Program-made: the position numbers and the translations under genes
Source of the DNA: Methylophaga sp.
Lineage (GTDB): Bacteria > Pseudomonadota > Gammaproteobacteria > Nitrosococcales > Methylophagaceae
Length of the DNA stretch: 45,587 nucleotides
Direction of reading: 5' to 3'
Assembly: GCA_002706095.1 (NCBI GenBank)
Contig: PAJP01000010.1
Location: forward strand, 1-45,587
The notes under the pieces: model-generated
Told to the model about the DNA's origin: nothing
What the model saw: only the letters and a program-made list of their open reading frames with translations
Database searches by the model: none
Part shown: piece by piece, positions 6,040-14,339 of the stretch
Position numbering within the stretch: the stretch's first letter is position 1
Layout of the letters: every line of letters starts with the position of its first letter

Positions 6040-8757
6040 TCACAAAAACGAATCCAGCGGCACACGTATAGCCCGCGTCTGTGATCCGGCGAACCGTTGC
6101 GGCGCTGGGCATACATCGGCCCCCGGTAGCCGCGACAGTACCCGCCGCCAGCCAGCCGCCCACGGCGTATCACGAAGCATCCGTTTCAGCTCGTTGTGCG
6201 TGTTCGATATGACCAGCAGCCCGCCGTCTACAAACAGGCCATGCCGTGACAGCACCGCGTTGCAGTCATCGGCGTAGACGTCACCGCTAATTGCCTTCCT
6301 ACCGCCCGCTGCCATGATGATCTCCGATACCGTGCGCTGGTAGCGGTGCCCGGCGGCGTCGAATGTGAGTTGTGTTTGCAGTATCGCGTTCAGGCACATG
6401 CCTTCGTCAGACACCTCCTCGGATTCTTTGGCTTCATCGAGGTTTATCTTCGATGTCCAGACACGCGCCTCCTCGATACTGATCTCTCTATCCATAGACA
6501 GGCTCACAGCCCCCGCCAGCAGCGTTCCGACCTGATCCCCTATACGTTGACTGCCTAGCGTCTCTGCAACGGCCTGCGCGAGCGTTTTGGCGTTTTTACG
6601 GATAACGGGAATCAGATGGTACGACCGCGCGCGAATCGCAGCGCAGCGCTCAGGCGTTAGCGTATTACCCACATGCAGCACGAACTCATTAAACCGGGCG
6701 ATTTCGGCGGCAGTTTTGTCAGGCTGTTTTAGCGACACGACCGTAAACCGCGACTCGTCAGCGGCCTGACTCAGCGACACGTTCACACTCCCCAGCAGGA
6801 ACATCGAGCGCATACGAAACGCCATGCCACCGCCACCGCTGGTGCCCTTCACGATTTCCGCGCTGCCATCGCTCGATGATTGTCGTGCTAGCTCGATAAC
6901 CGATTTCATGCGTTTCTGCGCGCTGTGATCTTCGGATTCTGCCTCATCGAAAATCACCGGGCGCGCATCCTGCTTGAGGTGCTGACGTATCCCGGCCTCA
7001 GTGGTGCCGCCCTGCACCATAAGCGCAGACTGCCCAAGCAGGGGCTGAATGATGTTTTCCTGCACCCACGATTTTCCCGCGCCACGCTGCGCCGTCAGCC
7101 ATACGTGCGGACGCCACCCGAGCGCCCCGCATATCGGCGCTAGCACCGTCCATCCGGCCATCGCCCAGCCGTGAAACGGCGTTGACCAGTTGAGTTGCTG
7201 GAATAGCTTAAACACTTCGTTAGCCGCGTTATTATCGGCTGGCGGTGCGTCAATCGTGGACTCCATCGGCCCCTGACGTGTGTAAATGAATCGCGTGTCG
7301 TGATCCGCGATGCGCTTAGCCTCACCGTTGACAATCAGCCGATCCCCAAGGTGCAGCACGCTGTTACCACCGTCATACCACGCACCGCGACCACGCACGT
7401 TACGCAGGCTGTACACGCCACGCGCCTCGCACGCACGCATACACGACGATGCCGCCGCCTGCCAGTCGGTGCCGGATTTATCCTTTGGGTACGCCATATC
7501 CCACCATTCGACGGGTGCGAGCGCTAGCATTTCAGCGGGCGACGTATGGCTGCCCCGGCGAATCTCGCACACCTGCTCAGTCCCACGCGGCAGGTAGTAA
7601 TACATCGCGCCGTCGAATCCCAGCGCACGAAACGGCATGCTGGTTCGTTCGGTGGCTGCCGCTGGCTCGGCAGCGGGTAAATCATCTGGCGCATGCGTGT
7701 CGGCATCATCCGGGCTGCAAGCGGGCGGCAAGTCATCCGGTGGCATATCGGGCGGCGGTGCTTCCAGTGCAGCCGCCTGGGGCGATTTTACGCGCTCGCG
7801 CTTAATGCCGTACTCGTCCGCCAGCGCCTTGACAGCCTTGCTTGCATCGCCGCCGTGTTCAAACTGGCAAATCAGATCAAAAGCGTTAACCGGGCGGCCT
7901 GTTTCTTCGCTGCACAGCTCGTCGCTCGCATGATGTATCCAGCACGACTGATCACCGTCAAACATCACAACACCAGGTAGACCAGTGTTGCTATGCGGAC
8001 TCAGAAACCGGCGGCGACCAACGGGCTTGTAGCCGAAACGCTGCAACGTGGCGCGCAAATCCTCACGACTCAGGCACTCGTCAATAACGCTGGTGCCGTG
8101 GTTGTCGCGTGGTTCGCGCGGCGTTTTCGGTGGTGGCGTTTGTTCTCGGACTGCCCATGGGCAAGCGTCTTTGAATTGTGGCTTGAATTTATCCCACGCT
8201 TCCCAGATAGCCAGCAGCCAGTCCGGCGGTGTCGGGAAGTCTTGACCTGCCGCTGGAGGCTTGACTAACCACTGGTAAGGCTGTTGTGTTTCGGGATGGA
8301 TAGAGGGGGGTAGGACGTCCTGCCGTTGTTTGCCGTCACATGCAGCCCGTAGCTCGAATACCGTAAACAGCGTATCCGCGCCGCGTTTCGGCCAATTCAG
8401 CTTGGCATACGGCAGCGCCATGCTATCAGGCACGCGAAACATGACGCGACGGCCCTTAGCGCTACCCTGAATCGTTGGGTAGTGATCCAGCGCGTTGCGT
8501 GGAATGCCGAACTCGTCTAGCACCGTGCCAAACGACTCCGAACAATCAATGTCCAGGCTGCACATCCGTGACGGCCCTAACGCTAGGCCCATATTCCAGT
8601 TCGGATGCTCACGATAAAACGCATCGGCAGCATCCGGGTCGCTCAGCACCTGATTGCCCCAGTCGTTCGCCGTAGGAAATTTGCGGCCCGGCTCTATCGG
8701 CACTAACTGGAAACCATACCGCGACACGTACTCACGCGCATATTCATTGATTGTCAT
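6040..8757 (-). CDS. PrimPol-type primase fused to SF3-like helicase/ATPase
   Basis: 905 residues. Residues 1-190 match the bifunctional primase/polymerase N-terminal fold with metal ligands LDIDCSE (D69, D71) and the later HPETQQPYQW. A linker rich in Pro/Asp/Ala (330-370) follows. The C-terminal part is a DUF927-like ATPase: Walker A RGAGKS (558-563), Walker B VIFDEAE (601-607) and a sensor-like LLGSVNVSLS. It would prime and unwind at the origin; the iteron region starts 50 bp after its stop. It overlaps the VRR-NUC gene by 14 bp, with AGGAG before ATG 8757. Confidence 0.9.
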   Translation of the reverse strand: MTINEYAREYVSRYGFQLVPIEPGRKFPTANDWGNQVLSDPDAADAFYREHPNWNMGLALGPSRMCSLDIDCSESFGTVLDEFGIPRNALDHYPTIQGSAKGRRVMFRVPDSMALPYAKLNWPKRGADTLFTVFELRAACDGKQRQDVLPPSIHPETQQPYQWLVKPPAAGQDFPTPPDWLLAIWEAWDKFKPQFKDACPWAVREQTPPPKTPREPRDNHGTSVIDECLSREDLRATLQRFGYKPVGRRRFLSPHSNTGLPGVVMFDGDQSCWIHHASDELCSEETGRPVNAFDLICQFEHGGDASKAVKALADEYGIKRERVKSPQAAALEAPPPDMPPDDLPPACSPDDADTHAPDDLPAAEPAAATERTSMPFRALGFDGAMYYYLPRGTEQVCEIRRGSHTSPAEMLALAPVEWWDMAYPKDKSGTDWQAAASSCMRACEARGVYSLRNVRGRGAWYDGGNSVLHLGDRLIVNGEAKRIADHDTRFIYTRQGPMESTIDAPPADNNAANEVFKLFQQLNWSTPFHGWAMAGWTVLAPICGALGWRPHVWLTAQRGAGKSWVQENIIQPLLGQSALMVQGGTTEAGIRQHLKQDARPVIFDEAESEDHSAQKRMKSVIELARQSSSDGSAEIVKGTSGGGGMAFRMRSMFLLGSVNVSLSQAADESRFTVVSLKQPDKTAAEIARFNEFVLHVGNTLTPERCAAIRARSYHLIPVIRKNAKTLAQAVAETLGSQRIGDQVGTLLAGAVSLSMDREISIEEARVWTSKINLDEAKESEEVSDEGMCLNAILQTQLTFDAAGHRYQRTVSEIIMAAGGRKAISGDVYADDCNAVLSRHGLFVDGGLLVISNTHNELKRMLRDTPWAAGWRRVLSRLPGADVCPAPQRFAGSQTRAIRVPLDSFL

Positions 8758-9112
8758 GCAGCCGCTCTCCTAGTTGTGTTAGCGCATCATCGGCACTGCG
8801 CGCCACGAATCCTATCCCGCCTGCACGGTTCACGGCAACGATGAAGTTTTGTTGTTCTTGTGTTATGCGGCCTGTTTTTGTTTTGACTTCTACTGCTAGA
8901 AACGCGCCGCCGGGGGCGATGCCAAGCACGTCTGAGCTGCCCTTGCACAATCCAAAATGTACCGGACGGCATTGGCCTAGCGTTATCTGGTCGCGGGCCT
9001 TGTGAAGCTGCTTACCCTGCCATGCCTGCCCAGTGTTCTGCCGCCAAACTAGGCACCCGGCTTGCGAAAGCGCTAGCATGACTTCACGTTGTATTCTGGC
9101 TTCTGGTGTCAT
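8744..9112 (-). CDS. VRR-NUC domain nuclease
   Basis: 122 residues. Family signature: E5 in the first helix, WRQNTGQ, GSSDVLGI and the PD-(D/E)XK core AVEVKT with EQQNF. Such nucleases cut branched DNA and often travel with phage helicases. ATG 9112 (AGGAGG five bases upstream, ATGA overlap with the preceding stop) was chosen over an upstream start at 9145. It lies between an SF2 helicase operon and the primase, pointing to replication or recombination. Confidence 0.88.
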   Translation of the reverse strand: MTPEARIQREVMLALSQAGCLVWRQNTGQAWQGKQLHKARDQITLGQCRPVHFGLCKGSSDVLGIAPGGAFLAVEVKTKTGRITQEQQNFIVAVNRAGGIGFVARSADDALTQLGERLHDNQ

Positions 9113-9378
9113 TTTTCCTCCTGTTTGATATTCGGCGCACGCCACCCGGCATCATCACGAAACAGCGCCGCCAGTGCTTCTCGTGTGCCGTCGCAATCTG
9201 CAACCTTGACTTGGCAATGCTCAGGCTCTGAAAAACCCTCGACCATCGTTTTAAACGCATACGGCACGGGCACGGTGCAATAGGCCACTGGTTTTTTGGT
9301 GCCACCGTGACGGAGTAGCATGTATTTTCCGGGCACGGGGTCGGATGGTGTTATTTCCTGCTGGATTTTACCGTCCAT
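9109..9378 (-). CDS. Hypothetical protein, 89 aa
   Basis: Begins MDGKIQQEITPSDPVPGKYM; central CTVPVPYAFKTMVEGFSEPEHCQV. No family recognised. ATG 9378 shares one base with the helicase stop (TGATG) and its own stop overlaps the VRR-NUC start, so it is translationally coupled within the replication operon. Confidence 0.7.
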   Translation of the reverse strand: MDGKIQQEITPSDPVPGKYMLLRHGGTKKPVAYCTVPVPYAFKTMVEGFSEPEHCQVKVADCDGTREALAALFRDDAGWRAPNIKQEEK

Positions 9379-10874
9379 CAAAACGCCTCCTCTTCACTAC
9401 TACCACCCTGTTGAATCTCCAGCATCACACGCTTAGCCTCGGCAAAATCCTTCGCCGTGGGCTTGCGTCCTGCCCTGGCTGACAGCGTGATAGCTGCCCA
9501 CTGCGAGGGCTTATTCATGCCGCGCCGCAATCCCAACTCTATCAGCTCCCGCAACGTGCGCGCCTGCCCCTGTTCCCGTTTGCGCTCCCGGCGAATTTGC
9601 GCCACGTCGATTTTTTCTAGTTCGCCGTCGACCACTTCAATTTCTGCGCGTGCTTTGCGTGGTAGTGGCTCGCCACACGATGGGCAACAATCCGGCCCCG
9701 CTTTGAATACGTGGTAACAATTCATGCACTGTTGAATTTGTAAATCTGGCTGTTCGTCTTCGTCTTTTTTGCGCTTGCCTTTTTTGCGGCCTTCTAGGCT
9801 CCATTCGCGGTCGTCGTCGGGTAGTCCGTGCTTCCATACACATCCAGCATGGTCAAGGATAACGGCGGGGCGGTTCTTTTTTCGTAGTGCCCTGAACACC
9901 ATTTGCAGATAGCGCGCTAATGATTCAGTAGGCCTGAGCAGTATGCAACACTCTAGAGTAATGTCCCTGCCCACTTGCGCACTGAGGTCGAAACCTTCAA
10001 TTACCAATTCGCAGTTACACAGGGTTTTGTAGCGACCGTCTGCAAGCCCTTCGCATGCATCTTTTAGCTCGGCTGTGGTGGTGTCGGCGTCAACGTGTAC
10101 GGCAGCTATGCCCGCCGCATTGAAAGCTGCCGCTGTATGCTTGCTGTGCGCAACATTCACGCAGTAGCAGACAGTTATCATGCCGTTGGCATATTTTCGC
10201 CAGTGACCGATGGCGTCACCAACGATGGTCTTGGTATCCATTACCGCTGCCAAGTCTTCACGGTTTAAATCGCCGCCTGACTTCCTGACGGTTGAAATGT
10301 CCGGCAGGTTGGGAGTGCTGTAAATTTCATATCTTGACAAACGGCCTTGATCTATCAGCCATCGCGTTGATTTTGCCTCAATCATTTTTTGGAAAATATC
10401 GAGTGGCTTACCATCTAGGCGCTGAGGGGTGCCAGTTAAACCTATGACTATTGAGCCTTGCTCAATTGCCCATGTGATAACCGTCTCAAACATCCGGCCC
10501 TTACCCAGGTGCGCCTCGTCAATAAACAATATCGTTGGTGCCTTCATGCTAGCGTAGCGCGAATGCACGGTGCCAATGGTGCCGACCTGAACAGGTAGCT
10601 CGCTTCTGCGCTTGCCGCTGGTAATTAAACCGTGCTCAATGCCAGCTTTCCAAAAGCTCTGGCTTGTTTGGCGCAGCAGGTTTTTTCGATGCACCAAAAA
10701 CCAAACGCTACCGCCTGTTTTTTTCTTGGCCTCAGAGGTTATGTATCCCGCCACAACAGTCTTGCCAAAGGCAGGTGACGCAACACCAAGTATTGACCTG
10801 AACCCCTCGCGCAAAGCATGACGAAGGTTATCAACAAACTCGTTTTGATCCTCAAAAAGGGTGAAGTTTTTCAT
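9378..10874 (-). CDS. SF2 (DEAD/DEAH-type) helicase with zinc finger
   Basis: 498 residues. Motif I SPAFGKT (33-39), motif Ia VHRKNLL, motif II DEAH (119-122), motif III TGTP (147-150), motif VI QMVFRALR (324-331), and a C-terminal four-cysteine finger CMNC...CCPSC (383-400) after a Lys-rich stretch. Likely an ATP-dependent helicase for replication or recombination, paired with the VRR-NUC nuclease downstream. It starts 2 bp after the HTH regulator stop, so both share the divergent promoter. Confidence 0.88.
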   Translation of the reverse strand: MKNFTLFEDQNEFVDNLRHALREGFRSILGVASPAFGKTVVAGYITSEAKKKTGGSVWFLVHRKNLLRQTSQSFWKAGIEHGLITSGKRRSELPVQVGTIGTVHSRYASMKAPTILFIDEAHLGKGRMFETVITWAIEQGSIVIGLTGTPQRLDGKPLDIFQKMIEAKSTRWLIDQGRLSRYEIYSTPNLPDISTVRKSGGDLNREDLAAVMDTKTIVGDAIGHWRKYANGMITVCYCVNVAHSKHTAAAFNAAGIAAVHVDADTTTAELKDACEGLADGRYKTLCNCELVIEGFDLSAQVGRDITLECCILLRPTESLARYLQMVFRALRKKNRPAVILDHAGCVWKHGLPDDDREWSLEGRKKGKRKKDEDEQPDLQIQQCMNCYHVFKAGPDCCPSCGEPLPRKARAEIEVVDGELEKIDVAQIRRERKREQGQARTLRELIELGLRRGMNKPSQWAAITLSARAGRKPTAKDFAEAKRVMLEIQQGGSSEEEAF

Positions 10875-10876
10875 TC

Positions 10877-11056
10877 TTACCGCGCCTCCATTTCATCCAG
10901 CGCAGCACTCAGCTTTTCATACGTCACCACCTTCATGTTATGCACGCGCCCGGCGGCAATATCCGTCACATGGTCACGCGCCACATGGGCACGGCGGGCA
11001 ATTTCAGATAGGTTTTTTCCCTGCATACGGGTAACTAACTGGTCGATTAGCTTCAT
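10877..11056 (-). CDS. Small HTH regulator at the divergent control region
   Basis: 59 residues, starts MKLIDQLVTRMQG. A helix-turn-helix is clear: NLSEIARRAHVARDHVTDIA followed by a short helix, like Cro/CI-type or XRE proteins. ATG 11056. It is the first gene of the leftward unit and sits beside the overlapping divergent promoters, so it probably represses one or both of them. No partner repressor or integrase is visible. It is too short to contain a C-terminal oligomerisation domain. Confidence 0.75.
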   Translation of the reverse strand: MKLIDQLVTRMQGKNLSEIARRAHVARDHVTDIAAGRVHNMKVVTYEKLSAALDEMEAR

Positions 11057-11073
11057 TTGTTGCGCTCCAATTT

Positions 11074-11133
11074 TGTGTTTGACATCGCAAAGTGTAGCCC
11101 CTATAGTTTGTGGGCGTCAACCGATAAAACACA
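11074..11133. promoter_or_regulatory. Divergent promoter region with inverted operator-like half-sites
   Basis: Plus strand: TTGACA (11079-11084), 17 bases, TATAGT (11102-11107), a near-consensus sigma70 promoter for the early rightward genes. Minus strand: TTGACG, 18 bases, TACACT (complement at 11091-11096) for the leftward replication genes. TGTGTTTGACATCG (11074-11087) and CGATAAAACACA (11122-11133) are inverted half-sites flanking both -10 boxes, likely targets of the HTH protein. Confidence 0.7.
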
Positions 11134-11150
11134 TGGCAAAGGAGAGCAGC

Positions 11151-11345
11151 ATGAAGCAACGCATACTAAGCCTGCTTGAAGAACTAGAAGATATTTCTAA
11201 CATTCTTGAGCGCTGTATTGCGGACAAAGCAACGCATCAAGAATTATCAATGACACAGGATGAATCTAGTGGATTGCTTGACTATATCAATGACCAGATA
11301 AATGAAATCAACAACGCTATTGTAGATTTGGAGTGGGATAAATAA
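11151..11345 (+). CDS. Hypothetical early protein, 64 aa
   Basis: First gene of the rightward early unit, about 38 bp after the promoter's expected start; GGAG before ATG 11151. Helical and acidic (LLEELEDISNILERC and YINDQINEINNAIVDLEWDK). Its stop shares a base with the start of the RecE-like gene (TAATG). An upstream extension of the frame to 10818 crosses the promoter and is not used. Function unknown. Confidence 0.7.
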   Translation: MKQRILSLLEELEDISNILERCIADKATHQELSMTQDESSGLLDYINDQINEINNAIVDLEWDK

Positions 11346-12199
11346 TGCACATCATCAACTACTCAGACCTAACGCCAGAGCTAGCACGCCGGGGCGTCTT
11401 TGTGCGCAACATGCCGAACGCCGCCTACCACCAATATCCAGGCATCAGCAACAGCGGCCTGTCACTGGTCGCACGCAGCCCGGCACACTACGCCTACCGT
11501 AGCGGTTTTAAATCCACGCGAGCGATGGATATTGGCACCGCGTTTCACACGGCATTACTTGAGCCGGAACGCTACGCATCTGAATACATGACCATTAAGG
11601 GCATAAATGACCGCCGCAAGTATGAATACCAGCAGGCCAAAAAAATCTATGGAGACCATGCCACGCTGACTGACAACGAAGGCGCATCTGTTGACGTGAT
11701 GGTAGAATCCGTGCGCAACAATCCAGACGCGAACGCCATCCTCAGCGAACCCGGCCATGCAGAGCTATCGGCGTTTGCTGAAGACCCCGAAACTGGCGTA
11801 TTGCTACGCTGCCGTTATGACTGGATCACCGACACGCAGCGCGTTATCGACGTTAAGAAAACGCAGGATTGCCGACAGCGCGCGTTCAGTCGCAGCGTGT
11901 TTGCATACCGTTATTACGTGCAAGAGGCTATGTATCGCCATATTTTTGAGCTAATCATGGGTACGCAGCTAGATAGCTACCAGTTCCTAGCCATTGAGGA
12001 GCACCCGCCGTGCGCCAACGTTCTGTACACGCTTGATGACATGGCGAAGATGAAAGGCCACCAGGAATACCGCGAGGCGCTGCTAGCCTATGCCGAGGCA
12101 GAGCATAAAAACGAATGGCCCGCCTACGGCTTGCACAGCGACATTTGCAGCCTGCCGGACTGGGTGATGATGGATATGCTAGACGAAGAGCTAACCTAA
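11345..12199 (+). CDS. RecE-like PD-(D/E)XK exonuclease (DUF3799 type)
   Basis: 284 residues, matching the C-terminal nuclease of exonuclease VIII. Visible: YPGISNSGL (33-40) and GTAFH (H68), the E of HAELSA (E140), CRYDW (D159), VIDVKKT (D169, K171) and YYVQEAMY (Q193), the usual set of metal and catalytic residues. It would resect dsDNA ends to give 3' tails for annealing. It lies next to an SSB and a protein of unknown function that occupies the place usually held by a RecT/Beta annealase. Confidence 0.88.
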   Translation: MHIINYSDLTPELARRGVFVRNMPNAAYHQYPGISNSGLSLVARSPAHYAYRSGFKSTRAMDIGTAFHTALLEPERYASEYMTIKGINDRRKYEYQQAKKIYGDHATLTDNEGASVDVMVESVRNNPDANAILSEPGHAELSAFAEDPETGVLLRCRYDWITDTQRVIDVKKTQDCRQRAFSRSVFAYRYYVQEAMYRHIFELIMGTQLDSYQFLAIEEHPPCANVLYTLDDMAKMKGHQEYREALLAYAEAEHKNEWPAYGLHSDICSLPDWVMMDMLDEELT

Positions 12200-12212
12200 C
12201 AGGAGAACGACC

Positions 12213-12863
12213 ATGGCCGATATTAGCCAAGCAATGCAAGCGAAGAGCGATCAGCTCAACAGCCTGGATATCATCGGTTCGCCGTTGATTATCAAAATCA
12301 GAGGCGTTGATTACAAACAAGGCCGCGAACAGCCAGTATGGGTGTATTTTGATGGCGACAATCAGCGGCCATGGAAGCCCAGCAAAGGTATGATCCGCAT
12401 CTTGTGCGGCGCGTGGGGCACCGAAACAGACGCATGGATTGGGCGCTATGCGCGCCTTGAGTACGAGCCAAGTGTCATGTACGCAGGTAAAGAGGTGGGC
12501 GGCATTTGGGTTAAGGCCATGAGCGACATTCCGGCGAAGGGCATGATGTTCTCGCTCGCGATCAATCGCAGCAAGCGCATTCCGTTTCCGGTCGAACACC
12601 TGAGCGTAGAGCCCACGATGTACCCACAGGAAAAATTCGACGCCGTTAAACAAGCCATGATCGACGCTATGCAGTCCGGAAAGATGACGCTGCCGCAGGT
12701 TATTGCGCAATGCCAGAAGACCGGTCAGCTCACGCCTGAGCAGATCAAGGTACTTGAGCAAAACGCGCCCATCGAGGATGAAGGGCATCCCGATGAGCCG
12801 CAACTAAACCAGCAGCCCGCAGCGGGCACTGATAACCAACCCACTAAGCATGAAGGAATTTGA
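12213..12863 (+). CDS. Recombination-cassette protein of unknown function (annealase position)
   Basis: 216 residues. The core IIKIRGVDYKQG..QPVWVYF, then MIRILCGAWGTETDAWIGRYARLEYEP, matches a pattern I have seen in small phage proteins next to SSB or exonuclease genes; no activity is known to me. The C-terminus (after residue 185) is low-complexity, rich in Glu, Pro and Gln. It lacks RecT, Redbeta, Erf or Sak signatures. AGGAG precedes ATG 12213, and its stop overlaps the upstream region of ssb. Position suggests ssDNA or nucleoprotein handling; that is inference. Confidence 0.7.
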   Translation: MADISQAMQAKSDQLNSLDIIGSPLIIKIRGVDYKQGREQPVWVYFDGDNQRPWKPSKGMIRILCGAWGTETDAWIGRYARLEYEPSVMYAGKEVGGIWVKAMSDIPAKGMMFSLAINRSKRIPFPVEHLSVEPTMYPQEKFDAVKQAMIDAMQSGKMTLPQVIAQCQKTGQLTPEQIKVLEQNAPIEDEGHPDEPQLNQQPAAGTDNQPTKHEGI

Positions 12864-12865
12864 GC

Positions 12866-13264
12866 ATGAATGTACTAAGCGCCACAGGCAACCTGGGCAG
12901 CGATTGCCGTATCAACCAAGTATCTGGCACCACTGTATGCAATTTTAGCGTTGCTATGAAGTCAGGCTATGGCGACCGCGCTCAAACGCTATGGCTCGAC
13001 TGTGCGCTATGGGGCAAACAGGCAGAGTCCCGGCTGCCTGAGTTTCTGAAAAAAGGCCAACAAGTAGCGGTATCCGGCGAACTATCCACACGCGAGCATG
13101 AAGGAAAAACGTACTTACAGTTGCGTTGCAATAGCGTTGATCTGGTGGGTGGTAAGCAGGAAGGCGGAAGCGGTGGAAATGCGCAACCAGCGGCGCAGAG
13201 TCAGCCGCAGCAGGCAGCGCCGCAGTCTTCGGCTAGCGATATGGATGACTCGATTCCGTTTTGA
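12866..13264 (+). CDS. ssb: Single-stranded DNA-binding protein
   Basis: 132 residues. An OB-fold begins MNVLSATGNLGSDCRI, with the family motif WLDCALWGKQAE and GQQVAVSGELSTREHEGKTY. A Gln/Ala-rich linker leads to the acidic tip DMDDSIPF that binds partner proteins in bacterial SSBs. ATG 12866 with AAGGA upstream is preferred to TTG 12860. Protects ssDNA in replication and recombination. Confidence 0.95.
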   Translation: MNVLSATGNLGSDCRINQVSGTTVCNFSVAMKSGYGDRAQTLWLDCALWGKQAESRLPEFLKKGQQVAVSGELSTREHEGKTYLQLRCNSVDLVGGKQEGGSGGNAQPAAQSQPQQAAPQSSASDMDDSIPF

Positions 13265-13303
13265 TGCTAACTATCAAAATCCAATAACCCATAAACAAAA
13301 TCA

Positions 13304-13339
13304 ATTAGCCACCCCGCGCTAGAGGTGGCAGTATTTGAG
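13304..13339 (+). promoter_or_regulatory. Repeated intergenic element, copy E (plus strand)
   Basis: ATTAGC (13304-13309), 24 bases with CCACC...GGTGG, then TTTGAG, preceded by an A-rich stretch. Same arrangement as copies A-D but on the opposite strand, again pointing to the next gene (ATG 13368). It occupies most of the 103-bp gap after ssb. Confidence 0.6.
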
Positions 13340-13367
13340 ACGCAACACGACACCACTGGATAAGCAC

Positions 13368-14339
13368 ATGAAAGTAATAGACCAAAAAATCACAGAGCAG
13401 TACGCTCTGTACCACGCTGATACTGTAGAAGTGGCGCAGCACTTACCATCTGATAGCGTTGGATTTTCCTGTTTTAGTCCTCCTTTTGAGACGTTGTTCA
13501 CATATTCCAACTCCGACCGCGACATGGGCAACGCCAAAAACAGCAGCGAGTTTTGGCAGCAATATCAATATCTGATTGCCGAGCAGTTCCGCGTTATGAT
13601 GCCGGGGCGTTTGGTAGCTATTCATTGCATGAACCTGCCCACCAGCAAAGTGAACGACGGCTACATTGGCATCCGCGACTTCCGTGGCGAGATCATCCGC
13701 GCTTATCAAGATGCCGGGTTTATCTATCATTCCGAAGTCGTCATTTGGAAAGACCCTGTAACGGCAATGCAGCGCACCAAAGCTATGGGACTGCTTCACA
13801 AGACCATTAAGAAAGATAGCAGCATGAGCCGCCAAGGTATCCCTGACACCATGGTCATCATGCGCAAGCCCGGACAAAACGAAGTGCCGATTGAAGGCGC
13901 GTTGACGCACTACACTGGCGATGCGCCGCCCGCTGGATTCAAGCAAATTGAATATGACGATAACCGCTGCGCTTACGTGCCACACGCAGACCACAACACG
14001 CCTATTGACATTTGGCAGCGATATGCCAGCCCGGTATGGATGGATATTGACCAAGGCGATACGCTCAATTTCCGCGAAGGTCGCGCCAGCGACGATGAAC
14101 GCCACATTTGCCCGTTGCAGTTGGGTGTTATTGAGCGCTGCCTGCAACTATGGTCAATGCCCGGCGATACCGTATGGAGTCCGTTTGCGGGTATTGGCAG
14201 CGAAGGCTATGTATCCATCCGCATGGGTCGCAAGTTTATAGGTGCCGAACTGAAAGAGTCCTACTACAAGCTAGCGCTGCGCAATCTTGAGCAAGCAGGC
14301 AAGGGTCAAGACGACCTATTTGGCGGGGGGGCGGTATGA
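13368..14339 (+). CDS. DNA methyltransferase (N6-adenine/N4-cytosine class)
   Basis: 323 residues. Catalytic motif IV SPPF (37-40) precedes the AdoMet-binding motif I SPFAGIGSEG (271-280), the order of beta-class enzymes; FHWKDP-type segment appears as VVIWKDPVTAMQR. The family is widespread in siphoviruses and is often followed by an SF2 helicase, as here with a 4-bp overlap. ATG 13368 was chosen over TTG 13335, which falls within the repeated regulatory element. It may protect phage DNA against host restriction; the recognised site cannot be read from sequence. Confidence 0.88.
   Translation: MKVIDQKITEQYALYHADTVEVAQHLPSDSVGFSCFSPPFETLFTYSNSDRDMGNAKNSSEFWQQYQYLIAEQFRVMMPGRLVAIHCMNLPTSKVNDGYIGIRDFRGEIIRAYQDAGFIYHSEVVIWKDPVTAMQRTKAMGLLHKTIKKDSSMSRQGIPDTMVIMRKPGQNEVPIEGALTHYTGDAPPAGFKQIEYDDNRCAYVPHADHNTPIDIWQRYASPVWMDIDQGDTLNFREGRASDDERHICPLQLGVIERCLQLWSMPGDTVWSPFAGIGSEGYVSIRMGRKFIGAELKESYYKLALRNLEQAGKGQDDLFGGGAV

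Noticed and set aside
10818-11150. Plus-strand extension of the 64-aa gene to a 175-aa protein starting at 10818
   Set aside because: It would run antisense through the HTH gene and across the divergent promoter; a good Shine-Dalgarno stands before ATG 11151.
11955-12803. Long minus-strand frame (282 codons) opposite the RecE-like and following genes
   Set aside because: Antisense shadow of two supported genes and the gap between them; composition is not protein-like.
13443-14147. Minus-strand frame (234 codons) opposite the methyltransferase
   Set aside because: Shadow of a gene with clear catalytic motifs.
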